Shown here: positions 14,114 through 24,263 of the stretch, one piece after another | Layout of the letters: each line of letters opens with the position of its first letter | How positions within the stretch are numbered: the stretch's first letter is position 1 | Origin: Ectopseudomonas mendocina | Lineage (GTDB): Bacteria; Pseudomonadota; Gammaproteobacteria; Pseudomonadales; Pseudomonadaceae | Assembly (NCBI RefSeq): GCF_016008875.1 | Contig: NZ_JADTQG010000006.1 | Location: forward strand, 62,001 to 126,000 | DNA: 64,000 bases | Reading direction: 5' to 3' | Notes under the pieces: generated by a model | Database searches by the model: none | What the model was told of the DNA's origin: nothing | Seen by the model: the letters and a program-made list of their open reading frames with translations, nothing else | Position numbers and translations under genes: made by a program

Positions 14114-16510
14114 ATGAAGACAACCATCGAATTGCCTCTCCTGCCATTGCGCGATGTAGTGGTCTATCCGCACATGGTCATCCCGCTTTTCGTCGGGCGT
14201 GAGAAATCCATTGAGGCCCTCGAGGCAGCCATGACGGGTGACAAGCAGATTCTGCTGGTGGCCCAGAAGAACCCGGCCGTCGATGACCCGGATGATCAGG
14301 ATCTATACCGCGTTGGCACCGTTGCCACCGTTCTGCAGTTGCTCAAGTTGCCCGACGGCACCGTCAAGGTGCTGGTCGAGGGCGAGCAGCGCGGTTCCAT
14401 CGAGCGTTTCATCGAGCTCGATGATCATTGCCGCGCTGAAGTGCAGTTGATCGAGGAGGGCGAGACTGCCGAGCGCGAGTCCGAGGTCTTTACTCGTAGC
14501 CTGCTCAGCCAGTTCGAGCAGTACGTGCAGTTGGGCAAGAAGGTTCCGGCCGAAGTGCTGTCCTCGCTCAACAGCATCGATGAGCCCAGCCGCCTGGTCG
14601 ACACCATGGCCGCGCACATGGCGCTGAAGATCGAGCAGAAGCAGGAAATCCTCGAAATCACCTCGCTGTCCGCCCGCGTCGAGCATGTGCTGGCGCTGCT
14701 GGATGCCGAGATCGACCTGCTGCAGGTCGAGAAGCGTATCCGTGGCCGCGTGAAGAAGCAGATGGAACGCAGCCAGCGCGAGTACTACCTGAATGAGCAG
14801 ATGAAGGCTATTCAGAAGGAGCTGGGCGATATCGACGAAGGCCATAACGAAATCGATGAACTGAAGAAGCGCATCGACAACGCCGGCCTGACCAAGGAAG
14901 CGCTGACCAAGGCCAATGCCGAGCTGAACAAGCTCAAGCAGATGTCGCCGATGTCTGCCGAGGCCACCGTGGTGCGTTCCTACATCGATTGGCTGGTGAA
15001 TGTGCCGTGGAAGGCCGAGAGCAAGGTGCGCCTCGATCTGACGCGAGCCGAGAGTATCCTCGATGCCGACCATTACGGCCTGGAAGAGGTCAAGGAACGC
15101 ATCCTCGAATATCTCGCCGTGCAGAAGCGGGTGAAGAAACTCAAGGGACCGGTGCTGTGCCTGGTCGGCCCGCCCGGCGTGGGCAAGACCTCGCTGGCCG
15201 AGTCCATCGCCACCGCCACCAACCGCAAGTTCGTGCGCATGGCGCTGGGTGGCGTGCGTGACGAGGCCGAGATTCGCGGCCACCGCCGTACTTATATCGG
15301 CTCGATGCCGGGCCGTTTGATTCAAAAGATGACCAAGGTCGGGGTGCGCAACCCACTGTTCCTGCTCGACGAGATCGACAAGATGGGCCAGGACATGCGC
15401 GGCGATCCTGCGTCTGCGCTGCTGGAAGTGCTCGATCCGGAGCAGAATCACAACTTCAACGATCACTATCTGGAGGTCGATTACGACCTGTCGGATGTGA
15501 TGTTCCTCTGCACCGCCAACTCGATGAACATCCCCGGCCCGTTGCTGGATCGTATGGAAGTCATCCGCCTGCCGGGCTATACCGAGGACGAGAAGGTCAA
15601 CATCGCCATCAAGTACCTGGCACCGAAGCAGACGCAGGCCAACGGCCTGAAGAAGGGCGAGCTGGAGTTCGATGAGGCGGCCATCCGCGACATCATTCGT
15701 TACTACACGCGCGAGGCGGGGGTGCGCAGCCTGGAGCGGCAGATCGCCAAGGTATGTCGCAAGGCGGTGAAGGAGCACGTGCGCGAGAAGCGTTTCCAGG
15801 TTCGCGTCACCGCAGAGTCGCTGGAGCACTTTTTGGGCGTGCGCAAACATCGCTACGGCCTTGCCGAGCAGCAGGACCAGATCGGTCAGGTGACCGGTCT
15901 GGCCTGGACTCAGGTGGGTGGCGAGCTGCTTACCATCGAGACGGCGGTGGTGCCCGGCAAGGGCGTGCTGATCAAGACCGGTTCGCTGGGCGACGTGATG
16001 GCAGAGTCCATGACGGCCGCCATGACCGTAGTGCGCAGTCGCGCAAAAAGTCTGGGGATTCCCGCTGATTTCAACGAGAAGCGCGACGTTCACATCCATA
16101 TGCCCGAAGGTGCGACGCCAAAGGATGGGCCGAGTGCGGGTATCGGTCTGTGCACGGCGCTGGTCTCGGCGCTGACGCAGATTCCAGTGCGCGCCGACGT
16201 GGCCATGACCGGTGAAATCACTCTGCGCGGTCAGGTGCTGGCCATCGGCGGTTTGAAGGAAAAACTTCTGGCTGCTCATCGGGGTGGAATCAAGACCGTG
16301 ATCATTCCCGAAGAAAATGTGCGCGATCTGAAAGAAATTCCGGAAAATATTAAGCAAGACCTGCAGATTAAACCGGTTAAATGGATTGACGAGGTCCTGC
16401 AAATTGCGCTGCAATACGCCCCGGAGCCCTTGCCCGATGCGGCTCCCGAGATGGTTGCAACGGATGACAAGCGCGAGACTGATTCCAAGGAGCGAATCAG
16501 CACGCATTAG
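14114..16510 (+). CDS. lon: ATP-dependent protease Lon
   Basis: The 798-residue protein has the LonA layout. The N-terminal substrate domain starts [21 protein letters not shown] long coiled region precedes the AAA+ module with Walker [10 protein letters not shown] and Walker [10 protein letters not shown]. The C-terminal Ser-Lys protease domain carries PKDGPSAG (catalytic Ser, near 680) and [14 protein letters not shown] (catalytic Lys, near 720). It degrades misfolded and regulatory proteins in the cytosol. It has its own upstream gap of about 100 bases after the clpX terminator and is followed by the hupB promoter. Confidence 0.98.
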   Translation: MKTTIELPLLPLRDVVVYPHMVIPLFVGREKSIEALEAAMTGDKQILLVAQKNPAVDDPDDQDLYRVGTVATVLQLLKLPDGTVKVLVEGEQRGSIERFIELDDHCRAEVQLIEEGETAERESEVFTRSLLSQFEQYVQLGKKVPAEVLSSLNSIDEPSRLVDTMAAHMALKIEQKQEILEITSLSARVEHVLALLDAEIDLLQVEKRIRGRVKKQMERSQREYYLNEQMKAIQKELGDIDEGHNEIDELKKRIDNAGLTKEALTKANAELNKLKQMSPMSAEATVVRSYIDWLVNVPWKAESKVRLDLTRAESILDADHYGLEEVKERILEYLAVQKRVKKLKGPVLCLVGPPGVGKTSLAESIATATNRKFVRMALGGVRDEAEIRGHRRTYIGSMPGRLIQKMTKVGVRNPLFLLDEIDKMGQDMRGDPASALLEVLDPEQNHNFNDHYLEVDYDLSDVMFLCTANSMNIPGPLLDRMEVIRLPGYTEDEKVNIAIKYLAPKQTQANGLKKGELEFDEAAIRDIIRYYTREAGVRSLERQIAKVCRKAVKEHVREKRFQVRVTAESLEHFLGVRKHRYGLAEQQDQIGQVTGLAWTQVGGELLTIETAVVPGKGVLIKTGSLGDVMAESMTAAMTVVRSRAKSLGIPADFNEKRDVHIHMPEGATPKDGPSAGIGLCTALVSALTQIPVRADVAMTGEITLRGQVLAIGGLKEKLLAAHRGGIKTVIIPEENVRDLKEIPENIKQDLQIKPVKWIDEVLQIALQYAPEPLPDAAPEMVATDDKRETDSKERISTH

Positions 16511-16523
16511 CCGGGGGGCTTCC

Positions 16524-16553
16524 TTGACACAATTTTTGAGCCCTTGTTATAAA
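16524..16553 (+). promoter_or_regulatory. Sigma-70 promoter of hupB
   Basis: TTGACA (16524-16529), 17-base spacer, TTATAA (16547-16552). The -35 is a perfect match and the element lies about 90 bases before the hupB start, fitting a highly expressed gene. Confidence 0.8.
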
Positions 16554-16644
16554 GCGGCTCTTATTGTGTCGGCAGGCCATCCAGCACCCGCTTTGCTTAC
16601 ACTAAAAATCAAGAAACAACTCAACAGAAATAAGGGGACTTAGA

Positions 16645-16917
16645 GTGAACAAGTCGGAACTGATCGATGCTATCGCTGCATCTGCTGATATCCCGAAAGC
16701 TGTTGCTGGCCGCGCGCTGGATGCAGTGATTGAATCCGTCACTGGCGCCCTGAAGGCTGGTGATTCCGTCGTACTGGTTGGCTTCGGCACCTTCGCTGTC
16801 AAAGAGCGCGCTGCTCGCACTGGCCGCAACCCGCAGACCGGCAAGCCGATCAGCATCGCTGCTGCCAAGATCCCGGGCTTCAAAGCTGGCAAGGCTCTGA
16901 AAGACGCCGTCAACTAA
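16645..16917 (+). CDS. hupB: DNA-binding protein HU-beta
   Basis: The 90-residue nucleoid protein starts at GTG 16645 ([20 protein letters not shown]), with AAGGGGACTTAGA in front. The DNA-binding arm region [20 protein letters not shown] and the conserved [17 protein letters not shown]-terminus are present. HU dimers bend DNA without sequence preference. It follows lon, as is standard in Pseudomonas, and has its own strong promoter and terminator. Confidence 0.97.
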   Translation: MNKSELIDAIAASADIPKAVAGRALDAVIESVTGALKAGDSVVLVGFGTFAVKERAARTGRNPQTGKPISIAAAKIPGFKAGKALKDAVN

Positions 16918-17019
16918 GCGTCTTCCGGGTTTGCCTCGCCGTCAGGCTCTGTCTGGCGGTTGTTAGGAGGCAGGGCAGGGAGTCGGAGACTTTTCTGCAC
17001 TGGCCACTTAACGCGTTAC

Positions 17020-17050
17020 GAGAAGGCGCATCCACGGATGCGCCTTTCTT
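17020..17050 (+). terminator. Intrinsic terminator after hupB
   Basis: AAGGCGCATCC, loop AC, GGATGCGCCTT (17023-17046), then TCTTCT. Confidence 0.85.
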
Positions 17051-17111
17051 CTATCTGGACATTACCCACACTGCGCGGCTGGTGACTCTGTACAGTCGTT
17101 CTGGGGGAAGC

Positions 17112-18959
17112 ATGCTGCAAAACATCAGGGACAATTCACGCGGTTGGATTGCCAAAATCATCATCGGCCTCATCGTCATGCTGATGGCCTTTACCGGTTT
17201 CGAAGCCATCGTCACGGGGACCAGCAACCGCAACAATGCGGCTGACGTGAACGGTGACACCATTACCCTCAACGAGCTCAATCAGGCCGTTGAAATGCAG
17301 CGCCGTCAGCTCCTGCAGCAACTGGGTCGTGATTTCGACGCCTCGCTGCTCGATGAAAAACTGCTGCGTGAGGCTTCGCTCAAAGGGCTGATCGAGCGCA
17401 AGTTGCTGCTGCAGGCAGCTGACGATGCTCACTTCGCCTTCTCGCAAGGCTCGCTGGACCAGGTGATCCTGCAGACTCCCGAATTCCAGGTGGATGGCCG
17501 CTTCGATGCCGCGCGCTTCGATCAGGTCATTCGCCAGATGGGCTACACCCGCCTGCAGTTCCGTCAGATGCTGGAAGAGGAAATGCTGATCGGCCAGTTG
17601 CGTGCCGGCCTTGGCGCCAGCAGCTTCGTAACCGAGCAGGAGGCGCGTGCGTTCGCCAACCTCGAGCGTCAGACTCGCGATTTCGCCAGCCTGACCATCA
17701 AGGCCGATCCCGCTGCGGTGGAGCTGAGCGACAGTGACGTCAAAGCCTATTACGACGAGCACGCCGGCGAGTTCATGAGCGCTGAGCAGGTCGTGCTGGA
17801 ATACGTCGAACTGCAGAAGGACAGCTTCTTCGACCAGGTCGAAGTCAGCGAGGAAGACCTGAAGCCGTTGTACGAGAGCGAAATCGCCAATCTGGCCGAG
17901 CAACGTCAGGCGGCGCACATTCTCATCGAAGGCGACGACGAAGCTGCGCGCGACAAGATCGAAGAGATCAAGAAGCGTGTCGATGCCGGCGAAGATTTTG
18001 CTGCCCTGGCCAAGGAGTTCTCGCAGGATCCGGGCTCGGCCGTCGATGGCGGTGACCTGGGTTACGCCGGTCCTGGCGTGTACGACCCGGCCTTCGAAGA
18101 GGCGCTGTATGCGCTGCAGCAGGACCAGGTTTCCGAACCGGTGAAGAGCGAGTTCGGCTGGCACCTGATCAAGTTGCTGGGTGTTCAGGCACCTGAAGTG
18201 CCGAGCTTCGACAGCCTCAAGGACAAACTGGCGCGTGACTTCAAGGCGCAGCAGGTCGAGCAGCATTTCGTCGAGGCGACCAAGCAACTGGAAGATGCCG
18301 CGTTCCAAGCATCGGATCTGGCTCAGCCAGCTCAGGAGCTGGGGCTCGAGGTCAAGACCAGCGAAGCCTTCGGTCGTGAAGGAGGCGCTACCGGCATCAC
18401 CGCCAATCGTCAGGTACTGCAGGCTGCCTTCAGCCCCGACGTTCTGGAAGACGGTGCCAACAGTTCGACCATCGAGCTGGACCCGAGTACCGTAGTTGTC
18501 GTGCGCGTGAAACAGCACAACAAGCCCGAGCAGTTGCCAATGGAGCAGGTTGCCGAGAGCATTCGCGGTCACCTGCTGCAGGAGCGCGCCGCTGCTGCTG
18601 CCAAGGCCGAAGGCGACAAGCAATTGGCCGCTGCCGAGGCGGGCGAGGCTGCAGGTGCCGAGTGGCAGGTGCAGGAAGCGGCGACACGCAGCCAGGACGG
18701 CATCGAGCCGAAGGTGCTGCAGGCGCTGTTCCGCATGCCCAAGCCTGCCACGGCGGGTGAGCCGACCTTTGCCGGGGTGACGCTGAATAATGGCGACTAC
18801 GTCGTGCTGCGTCTCGATGGCGTGAACGTGCCGGAAGAAGCGCTGGCTGAAGAAGAACTCGCCATGTACCGCAACTTCCTGGCGTCGCGTGCCGGTCAGC
18901 AGGACTTCGCCGCGCTGCGCAAGCAGCTGGAAGCCAAGGCAGACGTCGAGCGTTTCTGA
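17112..18959 (+). CDS. ppiD: Periplasmic folding chaperone/PPIase PpiD (SurA_N plus parvulin domain)
   Basis: The start is ATG 17112 (MLQNIRDNSRGWIAKIIIGL) after GGGGGAAGC, giving 615 residues. One N-terminal transmembrane helix (IIIGLIVMLMAFTGFEAIV) anchors a large periplasmic part. A SurA-like N-domain (DVNGDTITLNELNQAVEMQR) and a parvulin-type PPIC domain follow (RQAAHILIEG, FAALAKEFSQDPGSAVDGGD, GWHLIKLLG). PpiD sits at the Sec translocon and assists folding of exported proteins. It is next to hupB as in other gamma-proteobacteria. Confidence 0.95.
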   Translation: MLQNIRDNSRGWIAKIIIGLIVMLMAFTGFEAIVTGTSNRNNAADVNGDTITLNELNQAVEMQRRQLLQQLGRDFDASLLDEKLLREASLKGLIERKLLLQAADDAHFAFSQGSLDQVILQTPEFQVDGRFDAARFDQVIRQMGYTRLQFRQMLEEEMLIGQLRAGLGASSFVTEQEARAFANLERQTRDFASLTIKADPAAVELSDSDVKAYYDEHAGEFMSAEQVVLEYVELQKDSFFDQVEVSEEDLKPLYESEIANLAEQRQAAHILIEGDDEAARDKIEEIKKRVDAGEDFAALAKEFSQDPGSAVDGGDLGYAGPGVYDPAFEEALYALQQDQVSEPVKSEFGWHLIKLLGVQAPEVPSFDSLKDKLARDFKAQQVEQHFVEATKQLEDAAFQASDLAQPAQELGLEVKTSEAFGREGGATGITANRQVLQAAFSPDVLEDGANSSTIELDPSTVVVVRVKQHNKPEQLPMEQVAESIRGHLLQERAAAAAKAEGDKQLAAAEAGEAAGAEWQVQEAATRSQDGIEPKVLQALFRMPKPATAGEPTFAGVTLNNGDYVVLRLDGVNVPEEALAEEELAMYRNFLASRAGQQDFAALRKQLEAKADVERF

Positions 18960-18974
18960 TCGCTGTCCGCTACG

Positions 18975-19004
18975 AAAAAGCCCCGCCAAGTGCGGGGCTT
19001 TCTC
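18975..19004. terminator. Bidirectional terminator between ppiD and the convergent PLD gene
   Basis: AAAGCCCCGC, loop CAAGT, GCGGGGCTTT, with A and T runs on the two sides. Confidence 0.88.
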
Positions 19005-19013
19005 GTTTCTGGC

Positions 19014-20561
19014 TCATAACAGCCATTCGATGGGCAGCCAGGAAAGCAGGTGAATGCCCAGGCGTTTGAGCAGGCCCGTGCCGGGCTCGCTATAGAGCCG
19101 CTGTTGCTCGCCATCCTGGCGCTGCAGCCAGTAGATTCGGTGGTTTTCGTCCAGACCCAGCTCATAGGCATTGGCGGGGATATCGGTTTCGAAGGCGTGG
19201 CCAATGGCGGCGGCCAGTTGCGGGCTTTCGATGAGAAAACCCAGCTCGGTATTGAGTTTCGCGGAGCGTGGGTCGAAGTTGAATGAACCGATGAAAACGC
19301 GCTGACCATCGAGGGCGAAGGTTTTCGCGTGCAGGCTCGAGCCGGAGCTGCCGAACGGCCCGGCTGTTTCCCGGTGCCCTTCGTCGTCTGCGCCCAGGCG
19401 CATTTCGTAGAGCTTGACGCCACCTTCGAGCAGCGCACGGCGGCGCTTGGCGTATCCGGCATGCACGGGCGTCACGTCGGTTGCTTCCAGTGCGTTGGTG
19501 AGGATGCGCACTTCGACGCCGCGTTGTACCAGGCCGGTGAAGATATCGACGCCGGTTTGCGTCGGGACGAAGTAGGGGGAGACGAGGTCGACCCGGGCTT
19601 CAGGGATATCAAGCATCTCGCCCAGGTGGCCGATCAGCAGCTCGCCGTCACTGGCATTGCCAAGCCCTTTGGCCGGGTCGTCGCTGACCAGCGTGGTCTC
19701 GCTCCATTCGAAGGTCAACTGCTTATCCAGCAAGCGCTGGATGAACTCGCTTTCCTGCAGAGTTTTAATGTAACCGCTGGCTGCCGATGAGCTGGAGAGA
19801 TCGGCCGCGAGATCGTGCAGGGGCTGTGGGGCGCTACGGTCACGCGGCACGATCAGCTCGAGGGGGTAGCTGGATTCGCTGGCCCAGTAGCGATCGAAGT
19901 CGGTCGAGGTATCAGCCACGACCGGCCCGATTGCCAGGACATCCAGATCGGCGAAGAGCACGCCCTCGCTGGCTTCGAAGTATTCGTCGCCGATATTGCG
20001 CCCGCCGATGATGGTGGCCTGGTTGTCCACGGTGAAGGACTTGTTGTGCATGCGCCGATTGGCACGGGAAAAGTGCGTCAGGTAGCCCAGCGCCTTGGCC
20101 TTGCGAAGGGAGAAGGGATTGAACAGGCGCACTTCGATGTTGGGATGGCGATCGAGCGTGCTAAGGGTCTGATCGAGGCCGGCAATGCCGTTGTCGTCCA
20201 GTAGCAGGCGGACGCGAACGCCTCGTTCGGCGGCTCTGAGCAGGGCATCGAGCAGCAGGGTGCCGGTAATGTCGTTACGCCAGATGTAGTACTGAACGTC
20301 GAGGCTGCGCTCGGCCGCTTCGACCAGAAGCATGCGCGCGGCGAAGGCATCGCGGGCGGCCGCCAGCGTAAGGATGCCGGACAGGCCGGGATGGGAGTCC
20401 TGTTGGCTGCCCAGCGCCTGGCCAAGGGTGGTATCAGCCGTTTCGGCCTGGGTGAACGCCTGGCTCTCGCTACGGCCATCCAGCGGCGGCAGGGCGCAGC
20501 CGAGCGTGAGGCTGCACAGCGCGGCGATCAGGCAGGCTCGCCATGTATTTGTTCGGATCAT
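19014..20561 (-). CDS. Phospholipase D-like/cardiolipin-synthase-like lipoprotein
   Basis: The start is taken at ATG 20561 (MIRTNTWRACLIAALCSLTL), preceded by GAGATGGG, giving 515 residues. A hydrophobic signal ends in a lipoprotein-like Cys (LTLGCALPPL). Two HKD motifs are present: HNKSFTVD followed by IIGGRN, and HAKTFALD followed by FIGSFN, so the phosphodiesterase active site is complete. LDVQYYIWRNDITG is typical of the envelope PLD family that includes YmdC/ClsC-like enzymes. It likely acts on phospholipid head groups at the envelope; the exact reaction is not readable. It lies between two terminators as a single-gene unit. Confidence 0.85.
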   Translation of the reverse strand: MIRTNTWRACLIAALCSLTLGCALPPLDGRSESQAFTQAETADTTLGQALGSQQDSHPGLSGILTLAAARDAFAARMLLVEAAERSLDVQYYIWRNDITGTLLLDALLRAAERGVRVRLLLDDNGIAGLDQTLSTLDRHPNIEVRLFNPFSLRKAKALGYLTHFSRANRRMHNKSFTVDNQATIIGGRNIGDEYFEASEGVLFADLDVLAIGPVVADTSTDFDRYWASESSYPLELIVPRDRSAPQPLHDLAADLSSSSAASGYIKTLQESEFIQRLLDKQLTFEWSETTLVSDDPAKGLGNASDGELLIGHLGEMLDIPEARVDLVSPYFVPTQTGVDIFTGLVQRGVEVRILTNALEATDVTPVHAGYAKRRRALLEGGVKLYEMRLGADDEGHRETAGPFGSSGSSLHAKTFALDGQRVFIGSFNFDPRSAKLNTELGFLIESPQLAAAIGHAFETDIPANAYELGLDENHRIYWLQRQDGEQQRLYSEPGTGLLKRLGIHLLSWLPIEWLL

Positions 20562-20682
20562 CGACCCATCTCGGTTCCAGGCTTCCCAGCTAGGACAACG
20601 CCAGCGCTGAAGCGTGCCGGCCATGATGGCGTTTCGGTTCGGGAGGCGAATGAAATGACCGGAGTTCTGACAATAAGCCAGA

Positions 20683-20724
20683 AACGACAACGCCGCACTT
20701 GCTGAGCAATGTGCGGCGTTGCAG
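20683..20724 (-). terminator. Terminator-like stem downstream of fabI
   Basis: CAACGCCGCAC ... GTGCGGCGTTG (20688-20721), an 11-bp stem with a 12-base loop, followed on the minus strand by TCGTTTC. The remaining gap 20562-20803 holds only the start region of the PLD gene. Confidence 0.65.
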
Positions 20725-20803
20725 TCAGTCATGGCCAGGCCGTGCCTGAGGTGCAGCAGGGGCGGGCAGCGTACGATTCTGAGTGCGATGCCCGGCGACT
20801 TCC

Positions 20804-21598
20804 TCAGTCTTCCATGGCGCCCATGGCGGTGGTGTTGAAGCCGCCGTCGACGTACATGATTTCACCGCTGATGCCCGAAGCCAGGTCGGAGCAGAGGAAG
20901 GCGCCGGCATTGCCGACTTCCTCGATGGTGACGTTGCGGCGCAGCGGCGTCTGCTTTTCGTTGGCAGCCAGCATCTTGCGGAAGCTGGCGATGCCGCTGG
21001 CGGCCAGGGTGCGGATCGGGCCGGCGGAGATGGCGTTGACGCGGGTGCCTTCCGGGCCGAGGCTGCCGGCCAGGTAGCGCACGCCGGCTTCCAGGCTGGC
21101 CTTGGCCATGCCCATGACGTTGTAGTTGGGCATGGTGCGCTCTGCACCCAGGTAGGAGAGGGTCAGCAGGCTGCCGTTGCGGCCCTTCATCATCTCGCGA
21201 CCGGCCTTGGCCAGGGCGACGAAGCTGTAGGCGCTGATGTCGTGGGCGATCTTGAAGCCTTCACGGGTGGTGACGTCGGTGAAGTCGCCATTGAGCTGGT
21301 CGCCCGGAGCGAAGCCTACCGAGTGGACGATGCAGTCCAGGCCGTCCCACTTCTTGCTCAGCGCTTCGAATACCGCGGCGATTTCCTCGTCGTTGGCCAC
21401 GTCGCAGGGGAAGCACAGGTCGGCGCTGGAGCCCCAGCCGGCGGCGAAGTCTTCCACGCGGCCCTTGAGCTTCTCGTTCTGGTAGGTGAAAGCCAGCTCG
21501 GCACCTTCGCGGTGCATGGCGGCGGCGATACCCGAGGCGATGGACAGTTTGCTGGCAACGCCAACGATGAGTACGCGCTTACCGGTTAGAAAACCCAT
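20804..21598 (-). CDS. fabI: Enoyl-[acyl-carrier-protein] reductase (NADH) FabI
   Basis: The 264-residue SDR-fold enzyme catalyses the last reduction of each fatty acid elongation cycle. The nucleotide-binding start [20 protein letters not shown], Gly95 in the [10 protein letters not shown] loop (the triclosan-contacting region), and the active-site set Tyr149, Tyr159 and Lys166 ([20 protein letters not shown]) all match FabI. It is transcribed on the minus strand after the Npp-like ABC operon, with only 28 bases to the end of the ATPase gene, so it may share that transcript as well as use its own promoter. Confidence 0.97.
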   Translation of the reverse strand: MGFLTGKRVLIVGVASKLSIASGIAAAMHREGAELAFTYQNEKLKGRVEDFAAGWGSSADLCFPCDVANDEEIAAVFEALSKKWDGLDCIVHSVGFAPGDQLNGDFTDVTTREGFKIAHDISAYSFVALAKAGREMMKGRNGSLLTLSYLGAERTMPNYNVMGMAKASLEAGVRYLAGSLGPEGTRVNAISAGPIRTLAASGIASFRKMLAANEKQTPLRRNVTIEEVGNAGAFLCSDLASGISGEIMYVDGGFNTTAMGAMED

Positions 21599-21626
21599 TG
21601 TGCTATTCCTCTTCCTGTTTCAAGGA

Positions 21627-23240
21627 TCAGTGAGCCGTTGCCGGGGCCAGAAAAGCGGCTTCCAGCAACTGCTGCGTATAAGGGTGTTGCGGTGCACTGA
21701 AGATCGACTCGGCAGACCCCTGTTCGACCACCTGGCCCTGCTTGACCACCATCAATTGGTGACTCAGAGCTCTGACTACCGCCAGGTCATGGCTGATAAA
21801 CAGATAGGTCAGGTTGTACTTGGCCTGCAAGCCGCGCAACAACTCCACCACCTGACGCTGCACCGTGCGGTCGAGCGCCGAAGTGGGCTCGTCCAGCAGG
21901 ATCAGCGCCGGTTTCAACACCAGTGCCCGGGCAATGGCAATCCGCTGCCGTTGCCCGCCAGAAAACTCGTGGGGGTAGCGATGCCGCGTCTGCGGATCCA
22001 GTCCTACCTCCAAAAGCGCGTCGATGATCGCCTGTTCCTGCTCTGCCTCGTTGCCCATGCCGTGAATGCGCAGACCTTCACCGACGATCTGGCTCACCGA
22101 CATGCGTGGGCTCAGGCTGCCGAAGGGGTCCTGAAACACCACCTGCATCTGCCTGCGCAGCGGGCGTACCTCCTGCTGGCTCAGGCCCTGCAGCTGCTGG
22201 CCGTGGAAGCGGATATCACCGCGGCTGGCGAGCAGTCGCAGGATGGCCATGCCCAGGGTGGATTTGCCGGAACCACTTTCGCCGACGATGCCCAGGGTCT
22301 GGCCCTGGGGCAGGCTGAAGTTGATACCGTCTACCGCTTTGACATGATCCACCGTCCGGCGCAGCAGGCCCTTCTTGATCGGGAACCACACTCGCAGGTC
22401 GTCCACTTCCAGCAACGGCTGGCCCGCGGGGTTGGCCGCAGGTTCGCCGCTGGGCTCGGCGCCGAGCAGTTCCTGGGTATAGGGATGCTCTGGCGCCTGG
22501 AACAATTGTTCACACGACGCCTGTTCGACGATGCGACCGCGCTGCATGACACATACGCGATGGGCAATTCTGCGAACCAGGTTGAGATCATGGCTGATCA
22601 GCAGCAGCGACATGCCCAGACGCGCCTGCAGATCCTTGAGCAATTCGAGGATTTTCAGCTGTACGGTGACATCCAGTGCGGTGGTCGGCTCGTCGGCGAT
22701 CAGCAGTTGCGGCTCGTTGGCCAGGGCCATGGCGATCATCACGCGCTGACGTTGGCCGCCGGAGAGTTCGTGCGGGTAGGCCTTCAGGCGCTTCTTCGGT
22801 TCGGGAATGCCGACCAGCTCCAGCAACTCCAAGGTGCGCGCACTGGCAGCCTTGCCGCGCATGCCCTTGTGCAGGGCGAGCACCTCGTTGATCTGCTTCT
22901 CGATGGTATGCAGCGGGTTGAGCGAAGTCATCGGCTCCTGGAAGACCATGGCGATGCGGTTGCCGCGTATGCCGCGCAGGCGACCTTCGCCGAGCTTGAG
23001 CAGGTTTTCGCCGGCGTACTCGATGCTGCCATGTGGATGGCGCGCGAGCGGGTAGGGCAGCAGGCGCAGAATCGAGTGCGCCGTGACCGACTTGCCCGAG
23101 CCGCTTTCTCCGACCAGGGCCAATGTCTCGCCTTTGCGGATGTCGAAGCTGACGCCTTCGACCACGCGCTGGCAGTTGTCGCCCGTGACGAACTCGACAG
23201 CCAGGTCGCGAACTTGTAGCAGGGTTTCGTTCTGGCTCAT
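21627..23240 (-). CDS. yejF: Peptide ABC importer, fused double ATPase (YejF/NppD)
   Basis: The 537-residue protein holds two complete ABC cassettes: [15 protein letters not shown] and [13 protein letters not shown] in the first, and [15 protein letters not shown] and [11 protein letters not shown] in the second. It is the fused ATPase of Opp-type importers. The start is ATG 23240 ([17 protein letters not shown]) behind GAGGAAA, two bases after the stop of the permease gene; an upstream in-frame codon at 23264 lies inside that gene. The set corresponds to YejABEF of E. coli and, as I recall, NppA1A2BCD of P. aeruginosa, which imports peptidyl-nucleoside antibiotics and peptides. Confidence 0.93.
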   Translation of the reverse strand: MSQNETLLQVRDLAVEFVTGDNCQRVVEGVSFDIRKGETLALVGESGSGKSVTAHSILRLLPYPLARHPHGSIEYAGENLLKLGEGRLRGIRGNRIAMVFQEPMTSLNPLHTIEKQINEVLALHKGMRGKAASARTLELLELVGIPEPKKRLKAYPHELSGGQRQRVMIAMALANEPQLLIADEPTTALDVTVQLKILELLKDLQARLGMSLLLISHDLNLVRRIAHRVCVMQRGRIVEQASCEQLFQAPEHPYTQELLGAEPSGEPAANPAGQPLLEVDDLRVWFPIKKGLLRRTVDHVKAVDGINFSLPQGQTLGIVGESGSGKSTLGMAILRLLASRGDIRFHGQQLQGLSQQEVRPLRRQMQVVFQDPFGSLSPRMSVSQIVGEGLRIHGMGNEAEQEQAIIDALLEVGLDPQTRHRYPHEFSGGQRQRIAIARALVLKPALILLDEPTSALDRTVQRQVVELLRGLQAKYNLTYLFISHDLAVVRALSHQLMVVKQGQVVEQGSAESIFSAPQHPYTQQLLEAAFLAPATAH

Positions 23241-23241
23241 G

Positions 23242-24261
23242 TCATTTCCTCGGGTCGAAGGCATCGCGGGCGGCTTCGCCGATGAACACCAGAAGGCTCA
23301 GCATGATCGCCAGCACGGCGAAGGCGCTGATGCCCAGCCAGGGCGCCTGCAGGTTGCTCTTGCCCTGGGCGACCAGCTCGCCGAGCGAGGGAGCGCCAGG
23401 CGGCAGGCCGAAACCGAGGAAGTCCAGGGCGGTCAGGGTGCCGATGGCGCCGGTGAGGATGAAGGGCATGAAGGTCATGGTCGAGACCATGGCATTGGGC
23501 AGGATGTGGCGGAACATGATCGCCCCGTTGCCCATGCCCAGCGCTCGCGCCGCGCGCACGTATTCCAGGTTGCGCCCGCGGAGAAATTCGGCGCGCACCA
23601 CGTCCACCAGACTCATCCAGGAGAACAGCAGCATGATGCCCAGCAGCCACCAGAAGTTCGGCTGCACGAAGCTGGCGAGGATGATCAACAGGTAGAGCAC
23701 CGGCAGGCCCGACCAGATCTCCAGAAAGCGCTGGCCGAGCAGGTCGACCCAGCCGCCATAGAAGCCTTGCAGCGCGCCGGCGATCACGCCGATCACCGAA
23801 CTGGCCAGAGTCAGGGTCAGGGCGAACAGCACCGAGATGCGAAAGCCGTAGATCACCCGTGCCAGCACGTCGCGGCCCTGATCGTCGGTGCCCAACCAGT
23901 TCTGCGCCGAAGGCGGCGCCGGAGCGGGCACTTCCAGGTCGTAGTTGATGCTCGAATAGCTGAAGGGAATCGGCGGCCAGATCATCCGGCCGTCCTTTGC
24001 CGCGATCAGGTCCTGGATATAGGGGCTCTTGTAGTTGGCCTGCAGCGGGAATTCACCGCCGAACACCGTTTCCGGGTAGCGCTTGAGCACCGGGAAATAC
24101 CACTCGCCGTCGTAGCGCACGGCCAGCGGCTTGTCGTTGGCGATCAGCTCGGCGCCGAGACTCAGGCCGAACAGGATGAGAAACAGCCATAGCGACCACC
24201 AGCCGCGTTTGTGGGCTTTGAAGCGATCGAGGCGGCGCCGATTGAGGGGCGACAGTTTCAT
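23242..24261 (-). CDS. yejE: Peptide ABC importer permease YejE/NppC
   Basis: The 339-residue inner-membrane permease starts at ATG 24261 (MKLSPLNRRRLDRFKAHKRG), two bases after the preceding stop; an in-frame TTG two codons upstream overlaps that stop. An N-terminal helix (WWSLWLFLILFGLSLGAELI) precedes a long periplasmic insert typical of YejE. The core helices and the EAA loop (RAARALGMGNGAIMFRHILP) follow. GTDDQGRDVLARVIYGFRIS is the standard DppC/YejE signature. Confidence 0.93.
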   Translation of the reverse strand: MKLSPLNRRRLDRFKAHKRGWWSLWLFLILFGLSLGAELIANDKPLAVRYDGEWYFPVLKRYPETVFGGEFPLQANYKSPYIQDLIAAKDGRMIWPPIPFSYSSINYDLEVPAPAPPSAQNWLGTDDQGRDVLARVIYGFRISVLFALTLTLASSVIGVIAGALQGFYGGWVDLLGQRFLEIWSGLPVLYLLIILASFVQPNFWWLLGIMLLFSWMSLVDVVRAEFLRGRNLEYVRAARALGMGNGAIMFRHILPNAMVSTMTFMPFILTGAIGTLTALDFLGFGLPPGAPSLGELVAQGKSNLQAPWLGISAFAVLAIMLSLLVFIGEAARDAFDPRK

Positions 24262-24263
24262 GC

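Noticed and set aside
14303..16507. 734-codon open frame on the minus strand
   Set aside because: It is the antisense shadow of lon, His/Leu/Gln-rich without motifs; lon is intact.
17136..18989. 617-codon open frame on the minus strand
   Set aside because: Antisense shadow of ppiD, same reasoning as for lon.
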